From Cryptomeria japonica (Eukaryota > Streptophyta > Pinopsida > Cupressales > Cupressaceae): DNA of 64,000 bases. The position numbers and the translations under genes were made by a program. Where the stretch lies: contig NC_081409.1 in NCBI RefSeq assembly GCF_030272615.1, positions 647,870,468 to 647,934,467 of the forward strand. Direction: 5' to 3'. Below, in pieces: positions 54,037 to 64,000 of this stretch (position 1 is its first letter; each line of letters begins with the position of its first letter). The notes below the pieces were generated by a model. That model saw only the letters and a list, made by a program, of their open reading frames with translations, did not search any database and was not told where the DNA came from.

Positions 54037-57000
54037 CAGAGCCATGACGCAAAGGAGAATTTAAGCAACACCTCCACACATCGCCTCCCCCACCACAGGA
54101 GCAGCGAGGGACCTGGGACCACCGGGTCTGAGAGCGACGAGCAGAGGAGCTTCAACCATGGCGACAACCATGAGGTGGAGTGCGGTCGGCAGAAACAGAA
54201 TCCGGCAGCACTCTGGCAACTATACAAGGGGCATTGGCCCAATGCTGAAGGAGCTCCTGTAAGTGGCCCACCTCGAGAGCCACTTTATCGGCTTGCACCT
54301 GAATCTACATTAAAACATTATTACAAATGCATGCTTGACCATAAAGGGAGACATTAATATCCAAAGAGTTGTGAGTGAGAAGAACAACATTTCTATCTTT
54401 CCAAAGAGTAAATAGGATCGCCATTCTGAAAGCATGCCATATCTGGGAAAACATGAAGGGGATTCTAGGCGAATCACCCAAAAGAGCCATATGCCAAGAA
54501 AACGGCTTAGGTCGAAATGGCTGAAAAAAATCATGGATCTAGCTCCAATACTATTGAGCTCTTCTACAGAACCAAAAAATATGCATAAATATTTATGGGT
54601 GCCCACAAAAAGGGCACCGGGGGTCAGGAACCCCCAAATGTTTAAGTCTGGAACCCAAAGGAAACACCTGAAAAAGAACACACCAAGCAAAGTGTGTAAT
54701 CTTGGGTTCAGTGGTGGCGGACCACACAGAAAGAAACCTAAGTCTCCAAGATTTTTGAGAAGATTGCAAATGCCACCGCTAGTTAAGAATATTGACCATA
54801 GGCAAGTGTGCAACAAACCAGAGATAACCCATTTTGGGTTTGTAATTGGCGAGAGGAGTCCAAGGACACCACTTCCAATCCTTCCACCAAGGTCTGACAG
54901 ACTAAATGCCAAGCTTATGTAACATGTGTGAGGGAAAGGCCGACACTAGGAGGTCATATGTTTGTCGGTCTGGTTGAGACAGACAAAACTAGACCTGGAG
55001 GTCATGCCATGACCGAAGACTCATAGAAACTCTAGAAAACAAGTCCTTAGGTGTTCGAATGTCACGTTTGTGAAAATGTAAAGCACTAACACCCTAGATT
55101 TTAGCTAGTAGGAACCCTTGTACATGAAAAAGAGGCGACCACCAGATGTTGCGTTGATTCATGGAAATCCCATCATGAAAACCATCACCGACCCATCAAA
55201 GCCAAGACTTAATAGCTTCCCAAGCTCGCCAAATACTTTTAACAACAAAGGTACCCTAGATCTGAATTGGGTCTTTCATAGTGAGAAGGGTTTAAAAACC
55301 AATCCCCTTCTAAGCCGACCTATTGGCAGGAAAACCAAAAGAAATACAATACCAAAAAAGGATTTTCTAAGCCTCGTTGCTAGATAAGGCTCTAATGATC
55401 CATTTAGCACATAAAGAAAGACCTTGCTTCTAGGTAGAAAGAAGGTCAAGCCCTCCGGACTCCTTTGGAAGGCAATAATATTCCCAAGCGACTCTGTGAA
55501 AACCTTGATGGCTAGAACCAGAGGCCCAAAGAAAATCCCACAAAAGTCTTTCCAACTTCATGTAAGAGGCCCTGGAAGGAGCCCAACATGCAGAGTAGTA
55601 GACATGAGTGGCAGCCAAAACCTTCAAGCAAATTTGAGATTTGTCAACCATAGAGAGAGGCTTGGTTATCCAGTAGGCTAATTTCTTCTCAATCCTGGCT
55701 AAAATAGCATTCTAAAGATCCACAGGCGAAGCTTGAAAGGAAAAAGGAATGCCTAGAAAGCGAAAGATTTTGCTGCACATGATGAAGCCATTTCCAGCCA
55801 CATTGAAGCATCCAAGGCAGGGCAGGAAGCAAAGACTGTCTGTAGCATTGTGTCTTGTGCCATTGAATGGTAGAGTTGAAAGCCAAGCAAAAAGTGCCAA
55901 GACATTGAAGAGCAGCCTAAACATTTTCCTCTTCCTCAATGAGAGTGAGAAAGGAGTCGTCCGCAAAATGGCCATTGACAAGTTGAGAAGGTAACTCGGG
56001 CAAGGAAATTCCACAGACATGACCAACAGAAATGGCATTAGCAAGCAAGTACCCAAAACCCTCTACAACAAGAACATATAAGGCAGGAGTCAGGGGACAG
56101 CCCTGGCGAATGGATATGAAAAGGCCAAAAGCCTTAGATTGATGGCCATTGATGGTGATGCAGGCCAAGGTATCTTTGAATAACATCTGGATAGATTGAA
56201 TGAACCTAGGGTCGAAGCCAAGAGCTTTGAGCATAACCAAAATAAACGGCCACTCAATGCGATCATACGCCTTAGCAAAGTCAATCTTAAGAAATATTGC
56301 CTACTACTTGGAGCATCGAGCCCATTCTATCCCTTCCCAAACATCAATAATATTATCGAGAATAAACCTAGACTTGATAAATCTAGTCTTCTTCAGTCAA
56401 ACAATCAACAATAGGAGATGATGAATCTTGAGAGCCAAGGCTTTCGCAATGATCTTGTACGAGACATTGAGCAAGGTAATAGACCTCCAATTGCAAATGT
56501 CCTCTGGATCCTTAGCCTTAGGGATAAACTTTATGTTGCCTTTGTTAATAATATTTCCCAGGGACTGGGAATGAAAATCTTCAAGGTAGACCTTATGAAG
56601 GGCGAGACCAACACAAGGCCAAAAGGCTTTGTAAAACTCGCAAGGGAAGACATCACACCCTAGGTATTTATCATCTGCCATAGAGAAAACAACGTCCTTG
56701 AGGTTGTCAATGGTCAACAATTGATTGCAAAAGGTCTGTTGAGCCTCTGAAAGCCTTTTGGGTACAACAGCTAAGCAATCTTGCAAAGCTTGGTCTTTGG
56801 TCAGAGAATTTCCCTGCGTTGTGAATACCTTCTCATAATGTCGGACAAAAGCTTGAAGAATATCAAGCAGCTCGGTGAGAACAGCATGACCCTCTTTGAT
56901 TTTCTTAATCCCCACAGAGGTATGATGAGTGCGCAAAGCCAGAAGAAATTCTTTGGAATCTCTTTCGCCCACCTTAAGCCAATGCAATCTAGCTTTGATT

Positions 57001-58098
57001 TGAGATCCTTTGGCAGAGTAATTATCTGCAAATTGTTTCCGATGGCTGAGCTGGGCTAACCGAAGTTGCAGGTTAGAATCAAAAGGATTCAAATTTAGAG
57101 CTTCTATGGCAGCACATAGATCTTTGGTGATCGCGTCGTACAAGCACCTGTGGTACATGGCAAGTTATCTACCATAAATGCATAGAAACCTTGCATAGCA
57201 AGTAATGGCGTCATTCCACCATGTAATCCAACTAGTGTGATGATGTGACCTAGGTTCCAAATCCCAAACCCTTTGAATGCAAGCCATCATGGCCTGATGA
57301 TGCAAGAGAGACGTGTTGAGGTCAAACTGCTTCTTGGAAGGACACATCCTAGCTAGATGTCATTCAATGCTAAACTTTATGGGGAAGTGATCGGACAACA
57401 TCACATCAATGAGTGGAGAGACAGGCAAATCTTGATCTTTAGAAAAAGAAAAAAAGATTGCATTGTTATCATGGCACGATCAAGCCTTTTAAAAATTCTA
57501 TCAGAGCCATCTCTGAAATTAGACCAAGTGTGTCAGACCCCACCTGGGCGGCACCAGTTGGTATTGGGATCGAAAAGACCCAATTTATTACGCATATAGT
57601 ACCAAGCTTCTCTCTCGCCAGTTGTCCATCGAAAAGGAAAAATATTGTCCTTATCCAACGCCACCTCAACCATATTGAAATCTCCACACATGACCCAAGT
57701 TGCAGGTGGCAGAGCGTTCGCAATCCAACGCCATAAGTGTGATCTTTCGACCACATCATTGGGAGCATAAACATTAACTATCCCAACGAAATTATTGTCG
57801 ATTGACAGAAAAACCCATACAGCTCTCTACATGGGGTTAAAACCGTGAGAAATAATTGTAGAAAGCCAATGAGGGGAAATGAGACTAGCAACTCCAACTC
57901 GACCAGCCTCATGCTAGGAAGGAAAAACCAGGCTATCCGACCAAATAACACGGCATGCAACAGAAGCATGAAACCAACAATTTTCACTTCCCGGAGGAAG
58001 AGAACATCCAGGCTAGAAACACATTGACGAACATCTCTAACAGAATACTTTCTGGTGAGGTCTGTGAGACCTCAAACATTCCATGAGATGTAGTTCAT
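54037..58098 (-). pseudogene. LINE ORF2: endonuclease, reverse transcriptase, zf-RVT
   Basis: ATG at 58,098 opens MNYISWNV, stop, GLTDLTRKYSV, the normal start of a plant L1 endonuclease. The endonuclease continues with VMCGDFNMVE and SDRIFKRLDRAM. The RT follows: NIKFIPKAKDPEDICNWRSI, KIIAKALALKIHHLL, MLKALGFDPRFI, SIRQGCPLTPALYVLVVEGF and the active site NGHFADDSF (Asp-Asp at 55,956-55,961), intact. After that come ASYMKLERLLWDFLWASG and LPKESGGLDLL, then a Cys-containing zf-RVT tail (54,310-54,912). Its C-terminal continuation is cut by the solo LTR and goes on at 53,229-53,000. ORF2 nicks DNA and primes reverse transcription there. At least five stops or frame changes are present. Confidence 0.85.
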
Positions 58099-59308
58099 GA
58101 AAAATCTTGCATATCATCCTCGTCCCCAAGAGAGGAGAAGCTATTGCACAGAAAATCTAAATAGAAACCAGGAAAAGAGGCCCCACCAGAAATAACTCTT
58201 CACTTCTCGGAACCACCATCTGCAATATCAGCATGCCCAAAAGGGCTACGAGAGCGGTGCAGAGTTTGTAGAGCATAAATTGTGGACACAGCCTAAGGAG
58301 TGCGGACCTAAATGGGTCGAGAGGCACCCTCAAAAGAATCCTTCCCCAATTGACCAGGGTTTGAAACCGAGCAGACAGCGTAGAGACCACTTGGGTAGAT
58401 GGTGCCCACGGAGGAGTCTCAGTCGTCGGCTGAGAACTTGAACCAACGGGTTGCTTTTGGGTGGAAGCCATAGATTTATTGCCTTTGCAAACCATAGTGG
58501 TCCATTGATCCTTTTTTCCTCCTTCCACAGGTCGAGAGTCGAACTCCTTAACAGGGGCTTTCATCTTTGGCATAGCTAAAGGACAATCCTTGATTTTGTG
58601 CTTTGTCGACTGGCACCTAAAATAGGTGTTGGGAAGATTCAAATAAAGAACCTTCTGGGTGAAGGTATTGCCACCCACTTGAATATCAATAGTTTCTTTG
58701 AGGTCATGGGAAAGGTCGACCTCAACGCAAACCCTCTTTTAAGGGCGAGCATTGAAAAAATGGTCTGGTTCAAGACAAATAACTTTGCCAACTAACTGAG
58801 CAATAGTTTGCATGAAAGGCCAACAAGGCAAAGGAAGACCAAAGAACTCAACTCGGATCCGGACTCTCAACTTTTTTTCATCAAAGACAGAAAAGTCTCG
58901 AGACCAACCCTGGAAAACCAAAAGGGAAGACCGAATGGTCCATGACCCATGAGAGAAGATAGCCTCAACATGGGAAGGGTTCAAGAAGCGAAACAAAAAG
59001 AAAACCTTGGTGAGTCTTTGAACACCATCAAGTCGCACCCCATGAGGAGTCCAGGCTTTGGCAACCCATTCACGTAACATGCTTGCAAGAGGGATCCTAC
59101 CCACAAAATATCCTATCAAAGTGCATTTTTCAAGCCACTCACAAGCATTATCAAAATCTTGAATATGCACAACATTAGGCAAGGGCATACCTTGTGAAAC
59201 AATTTCAAAACAAATTTGTGAGGGCGTTTGTTATGGGGCGCCATGAGTATACGTCACAACAAATCCAACACCAGCATCAATTGTTGGGCTAAAGTTGGTC
59301 GGAGCCAT
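58099..59308 (-). pseudogene. LINE ORF1: DUF4283-like nucleic-acid-binding protein
   Basis: ATG at 59,308 gives MAPTNFSPTIDAGVGFV and soon a stop (TAA near 59,235). The frame resumes as MPLPNVVHIQDFDNACEWLE, LREWVAKAWTPHGVRL, FFLFRFLNPSHVEAIF and VFQGWSRDFSVFDEKKLRVR, the DUF4283 pattern of plant L1 ORF1. A stop near 58,740 precedes the knuckle YFRCQSTKHKIKDC, whose first Cys is Tyr. A Pro/Ser/Thr-rich C-terminus reaches 58,157. It would coat LINE RNA. Confidence 0.8.
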
Positions 59309-59423
59309 AATAAACTCTAAAATCCCACACTAAATGCAGTATGACATGCAAGAAAATTTTCAGAAAAGCAGTACACAACCTAAAACCCTAGCAGAGGTAT
59401 CCCTGACATGTAACATTCCATTA

Positions 59424-59424
59424 A

Positions 59425-59459
<35 letters not shown>
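59424..59459. repeat. (AT)n microsatellite
   Basis: AT run of about 34 bases close to the LINE 5' end. Confidence 0.95.
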
Positions 59460-59461
<2 letters not shown>

Positions 59462-60054
59462 CTATTTAAAATATAATATAATTAACAAGATTTTTCATAT
59501 GAATTTAAAAACTAACTTAAGAATTTTAAGATTTTTGCATATATTACTAATTTATCATTATTTTCTAAATTTTTATATAATCTATATCCGATATGAATAA
59601 TGAAATGACAAGGAATTTAATTTCTTTTGGTATACCAAAGAGAGAAGACTGATGATTCAAAATGACAAAACATATCAATTTGGGTAAGGGGATAGCATTA
59701 ATGATGAAGCTGGGAAGGGATAAATACTAATCAAGGGAAGGAAAAAATACAAGTAAAAAGAAAAAAAAATCATTTTAGTAAGATAGTAATGAAATGTAGT
59801 TATTGCAAGAAGTATAAGATGTCATAGCCATGGAATGGAAGAGGATTTTTTTTGACATTTAATATTTTTTCTAAAACGTGAAATGAAAGACATTGAAATT
59901 ACCAAACCGTCATTAAAAAAATGATGACAGGTAGGGGTGACCTGGTAGCCAGTGTCCACAACCATTTCCAGCAACTTCCAGCCTCTGCCGAAATGAGCTT
60001 TAAAGGAGGGTATGAACATCCGTCAATGTATAATTAAAAGGCAGATTTTTCTTC
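59460..60054. other. AT-rich intergenic DNA, nothing recognised
   Basis: Words like ATATGAATTTAAAAAC near 59,495 resemble the AT-rich repeat at 52,378-52,690. No gene is seen. Confidence 0.4.
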
Positions 60055-60480
60055 AGACGTTGTATTAGCAATTGCCCTCGTGGAGATGTGTGTAAAATAT
60101 GGAAGCAAAGAACAGGCCTGTCAGCGGTTTGAAAAAATGCAACAAGAAATGTGGTCTGATGGATGAGAATGATTGCCGGATATTCCCAACACAGACTTGT
60201 TAAGATTTTTTAGATCCTTTCGAGCAAATGCAATTAGCGGGTATAAAAAATAATCGTTGCCAGTATCTTCTGTGTATACTGAGATTAAAGCTTTGGATTG
60301 GGTTGTAGACATGTATCGAAGCATATTGACAGGAATAAAGCCAAATTCCAAGGCCTTTGAAAAAATTTGAAACAGAGTATTGACATCTATCAAGGCTTGA
60401 AGAACAAAATTGTTTTGATCAGCTGTTGAAGTTGTAGCGGCTCCATAGAAGATAATGTTCTGGGAGCATAGACAAAAGCA
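60055..60480 (+). pseudogene. Pentatricopeptide repeat (PPR) gene fragment
   Basis: The plus strand reads degenerate PPR units typical of plant PLS-class proteins: AIALVEMCVKYGSKEQACQR with FEKMQQ (60,065-60,140), GYSQHRLVKIF, stop (60,178-60,214), EQMQLAGIKNNR after a frame change (60,218-60,253), VVDMYRSILTGIKPNSKAF (60,303-60,360), and CSGSIEDNVLG near 60,435-60,467. PPR proteins bind organellar RNA; this piece has several stops and no start, so it is a relic. It could be a retroposed or duplicated fragment. Confidence 0.55.
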
Positions 60481-62650
60481 CATAAACTTTTAACATAATA
60501 CCTTAAATACATGTTATTTTGTGGACATGAGTAGGAAATACATTCAGTGAAAAGGTTTTGCCAAAAAGCAGGCAACTATTAATGACAGTAAGCATTTACA
60601 AGACCCACAAATTGATATCAATGCAAGGAATGAAATGAGATGACTCCAAAATATACACAAAATGGATTTTTTTTTAAGAAGCTCTCAAAATCTTTAAATT
60701 AGAAAATTTCTCTCAAGCATAGGCTAATCCTAGAAAATTGGTTGTTCCTTTATCCAAATATGCAGTCTAATAATGAATAGTCTAGAAAGAAAAATTGAAG
60801 ATTGTCATCATTTGACAGGTTGTGGAAATAGAAACCTACGGTTTCTTAAAAGATATTCATTTATATTGATATCAATGACCGAAAAGGGAAGTTTGTAGGT
60901 TAAGAGAAATTATATACAACAGGATTAAATTACAGGTGGATGAAGCTAATGGAGAAAGTGATGCAACAAACTATGAAAAATAAAGCAAAATATAATGCCT
61001 TAAATAAATCAAATGCCTATTGTGCTTGAGTAATTTTGAATAGAGGGCCATGCAATGAATTTACTGAGAATACTTGTTCAAAAATAAAGATGAAAGATAT
61101 ATGATAGTAGATTAAAGGACAAAGCATAATGCAAGATAATACTTTTACTTGAAGATGAAAAGATTTTACAAAAGAATTAATTAGGTGAATTTGAAAACAA
61201 ATGACATGTTAAAAATTTGATAATAAAAGAGAAAATCTATACATGAATCAATCATGAAATATTATTCAAGGGAATGCAAAAGGGATAATAAAACATAAAA
61301 ACATTTATGAAGTGATTAATTATTTTATATTTTTAGTTTTAGGCAAAAAGCGAATAGTTTTGTGACCATAAATTGTAACAGTCTAAAGCACTCTCTTAAT
61401 ATTATAAAAGAGAAATCAAGACTAAGAGGTTAGGGATTTTCAACAAAGAATGTGCAAAATCTTCATGTTTTGAAAATGGCTCAGTTGTGTGTTGGTATAA
61501 CAAGGCAATCATCATTGAATTGTCTCCAGATTGTACTCTTCATGTTCATATGAATCGAGTTATTAAGGATATCTCTGATTTGTTGTGGCATCTTTGCTTA
61601 TGTGTAATCTTTTTTGTGGGTTTCCTCTAAGAGAAATTAAATTCTATTCAATCTATTACAATGAACTTGGAGAATAAATCAAGATTAGTAAGAGGAATTC
61701 TCTAGTGAATATTTGATACACGTTTATGCAAGACATAGACATTTTAAAGTGCCAAATAATTTGAATTCAAACCGTTGGAAGATCATAAAAGATTTTGAAA
61801 TTGATTGTGGTCTAGGATAAGGCACTAATCAAACGTCATTCCTCAAACGTATAGAACAATACATATTTTATTTTTATATTTCAATTTTAGGAGTAGGAGT
61901 AAGGGTTAGATTAATCTATTTCAAACATTCATGCCAGTTTGAAGTAGAGAATGATTTAATTGAAAACTTCACAAGGATTTATAATTTGCTTAGTTATGAA
62001 AAGGGTACACCCGCCTAGGTAAAGTAGAGCTTGAAGAGCAGGGAATTTCAACAAAATTGGTTCATTCCAGTCGTTGACCAAAATCAATTGTTAAACTTGA
62101 TCATAGAACTTGGCATATTCTTAGAGTTTAGCAAAACTGTGGTTTTGGGAACCAACAAGATCCCCTTAATGTCACCCTAAACTTTAATTATGTATGAGAT
62201 AAATTGGATGGTCAGGACCCCCTCCTACTTTGGCTAAACTTTAATATGAACTTCATAATTTAGTACAAGATAAATTTTTTTTAAAATTATTTATTTCAAA
62301 AAGTTTTCATTTGTTTTAATTAATTTTAGTGAAGATCTATTAATAACTCATATGGTCTATGTTGAATTAAAGTAATTTTAAATTTAACTTTCTACATATT
62401 TTACATCACTATTTTTAATTAAGTTTAATATCTAACTTCACTAAAATTAGAATTTCAAGCTTTTAACTTCAAACACGACATAAATTAAGTAATAATCTCG
62501 TTTAATAGAGATCGTTTTCTTCTCTCAGTTTTTCCCTTGATCATCGTTAACTAGGTTTAGACATCATGCTAAAAATCAAAATCAGAGAGCTATTAATAAC
62601 ATTATAATTATTTTAGCTCAAACTCAGATGACTGGATTATGGATAATAAA
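60481..62650. other. Non-coding AT-rich DNA
   Basis: About 2.2 kb with no domain, RNA gene or element ends that I can recognise. Part may be downstream flank of the MADS-type gene on the minus strand. Confidence 0.4.
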
Positions 62651-62654
62651 ACTG

Positions 62655-62660
62655 TTTATT
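62655..62660 (-). terminator. Possible poly(A) signal for the MADS-type gene
   Basis: AATAAA on the minus strand about 300 bases after the proposed stop codon. AT-rich sequence gives such hexamers by chance, so this is weak. Confidence 0.3.
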
Positions 62661-62961
62661 CCAGTACATTTTTAACATTTCTAAGAATAAAAAGTGTCCC
62701 GAGAGAAAAGAACCAATTTTTACTCTTCTCAATCACAAATATATTGTTTGAATTTGCCAGTATGATACTAATTCAACCATTATATGACTGGCGCAGCATA
62801 TCAATGGATTTTGCCATCCACATAGTTTCAAACTAAAGTTCTTCAATTTAATACAAATAACTTTGTCCAAATATCTTTTGGGCAGATAAATTAGAGCCCA
62901 AAAGATCCACAATAGACTCTTTTTTTGGTCCCCATTTCCATTCCTGAGAACTCTTACCACA

Positions 62962-63221
62962 TCATGAAAATAACGTGAGAATAAGGTTAGTTTTAGTCAG
63001 ATCTTGTTGAATTGCAGCATCTGTTTCCAATTTATTGTTGACTTCTTCCGTGATGTCAATATTAAATTTGCATGCCTTGTGACTTCTACCAATCTGTATC
63101 ATATTTAGAATTCCATTCTGGTCAAAAATATAAGAAACATTATAATGGCAATTATGAGAAGGATAAGACAGATTGTTACCTTTTTATGCAGATTAGCGTT
63201 TTCCGATTCAAGCGACTTTTC
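62962..63221 (-). CDS. 3' exons of a MIKC MADS-box gene (partial)
   Basis: On the minus strand, an AG acceptor (GTAACGCAG) is followed by an exon of exactly 42 bases (63,180-63,221) coding EKSLESENANLHKK, then a GTAAC donor. A 42-base exon of the pattern EKxLxxENxxLxxK is a known feature of the K-box of type II MADS genes (SOC1/TM3-like proteins have EKALAAENEKLSEK here). A 62-base intron ends in TTTGACCAG, and the next exon (62,962-63,117) stays open in phase for 51 codons (NGILNMIQIGRSHKACK to ILTLFS) to a TGA. MADS proteins are DNA-binding transcription factors. The MADS domain and other exons would lie beyond 63,221, perhaps outside the window. The intron is short, and the C-terminal exon carries no motif I can assign with certainty. 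Confidence 0.5.
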
Positions 63222-64000
63222 CTGCGTTACAAGAAAATCATCAGACATTACCAAAAAAGCGTCAGCGCATATCTGATCAGCAAGGAATTTACAGCAGCTC
63301 TGTTTATGCAGTGTATAGCAATTCCAATTTAAAATGCAGAACATACCAAGAGAAAGTCAAATTAAGCTACAATGAGATTTAATTCATGATTGACTTCAGG
63401 GATGTTAAAACCCATGCGAATATATTACTGCAATCCTCAAGAGCAGCTTCTTCTATGCTCCAAAAAAGACTAATGGAGACCGACCATCTCAAAGTTTATT
63501 GGTAGAGACTTTAGTCTCAGAAAAAGGAAAGAAAAGAAAGATACAATATAATTAAAATTAAGAGGTTCCAAGGCCATTAGATTACATTGTATGATGCTTT
63601 TTAATAAATGTCATTTTCTAATATGTGACAGCAATAATGCCCATCAGCCAGACGATATCATTAATGCACATTGGGGCAAGTAGTCATCAATGGGACAAGT
63701 AGTCTTTGTTGTTGTAGTTTAATTTTATATTATTAATGAATATGATTGTGAATCATAATGTCACCCCTATTCCCTTCATCTATTTAATGGATGTCCTGCC
63801 TCTCATTTCATCAAGGGGATTTGGACTTTTTTGCATAATTGTTGTATTGTGATCAGCAGACCACCATTGGATTGTGATCAGCAGACCACCATTGGTTTTT
63901 GCCTTTATCAAAGCCAATTTCAAAGAAATTTGCCAGGAGATCCGAGTGCAAGTTAAAGATTGTAGGAGATCAAGAAGAGCTTAGAAATCCGAAGAAAGTT
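63222..64000. other. Possible intron of the MADS-type gene; short direct repeat
   Basis: I could not find the preceding K-box exons here. A 24-base direct duplication, ATTGTGATCAGCAGACCACC with the following ATTG, occurs twice in tandem at about 63,847-63,895. Confidence 0.4.

Larger units (their letters stand above)
52813..59400 (-). mobile_element. L1-type LINE, nearly full length, minus strand
   Basis: The minus strand carries ORF1 with DUF4283-like text and a zinc knuckle, ORF2 with endonuclease, RT and zf-RVT parts, a 3' UTR (GAGATCACC-type words near 52,890 on the plus strand) and an A-rich tail (plus-strand T run at 52,816-52,824). A solo LTR is inserted in the 3' part (53,230-54,036). 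The 5' end is about 59,400. I found no convincing target duplication. Stops in both ORFs show it is inactive. Confidence 0.85.

Noticed and set aside
54434-54922. 162-codon plus-strand open frame (and others at 55,118-55,681)
   Set aside because: Antisense of LINE ORF2; the opposite strand carries recognisable RT and zf-RVT text.
60121-60483. 120-codon minus-strand open frame
   Set aside because: No domain on the minus strand, while PPR units are readable on the plus strand in the same place.
1-64000. tRNA, rRNA, organellar or viral insertions
   Set aside because: I saw no tRNA or rRNA gene, no plastid or mitochondrial gene and no pararetroviral gene order; matches to tRNA are only primer-binding sites.

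Overview
The window is nuclear DNA from a plant with a large, repeat-rich genome; a gymnosperm is my best guess, but that is inference. The evidence is wall-to-wall plant transposons: a Tat-type Ty3/gypsy element with two RNase H domains and an antisense plant-mobile-domain gene, several Ty1/copia families primed by initiator tRNA-Met (TGGTATCAGAG), and L1-type LINEs with a DUF4283-like ORF1. There are no prokaryotic, organellar or viral features, and no transposon in the window looks fully intact.

Layout. 1-12,958: the 3' part of a Tat-lineage Ty3/gypsy element: gag, protease with a G-patch-like tail, RT, RNase H, second RNase H, integrase, a non-coding spacer with tandem repeats, an antisense plant mobile domain gene, more tandem repeats and the 3' LTR. 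14,498-22,618: a solo copia-type LTR split by a complete, decayed copia element (family B, 15,565-22,482, target duplication GTGCT). 23,270-25,150: a decayed LINE. About 25,180-26,001: a solo LTR. About 26,010-41,900: a three-level nest. An old copia remnant was hit by a minus-strand copia (family C, 26,223-39,586), which was hit by a plus-strand copia (family A, 30,361-37,674, perfect duplication GAAAT). 43,631-51,039: a minus-strand LTR element (family D, perfect duplication AGGGA) with a zinc-knuckle gag and an unrecognised reading frame of about 1,000 codons but no polymerase. 51,300-52,284: a candidate inverted-repeat DNA transposon. 52,813 to about 59,400: a minus-strand LINE interrupted by a solo LTR (53,230-54,036). 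60,055-60,480: a PPR gene relic. 62,962-63,221: the apparent last two coding exons of a minus-strand MIKC MADS-box gene, the only plausible host gene.

The elements should work in the usual way: U3 promoters with TATA boxes, tRNA-primed minus-strand synthesis, a polypurine tract (PPT) beside the 3' LTR, and Gag/protease/RT/integrase supplied in cis. Family D has no visible polymerase and would depend on a copia partner. It shares the primer site, a C-rich box at the LTR end, the PPT-flanking inverted box, the AACCGGTAT motif cluster and the hairpin array with the autonomous copia family A, which makes A-like elements reasonable helpers.

The least ordinary observations are (i) serial short hairpins with a near-constant (C/T)TAACA loop and varying stems in the LTRs of families A and D, (ii) a short inverted box placed on either side of the PPT/3' LTR junction in four LTR families, and (iii) the gag-plus-giant-ORF element D. 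All positions were read by eye; domain borders are approximate.
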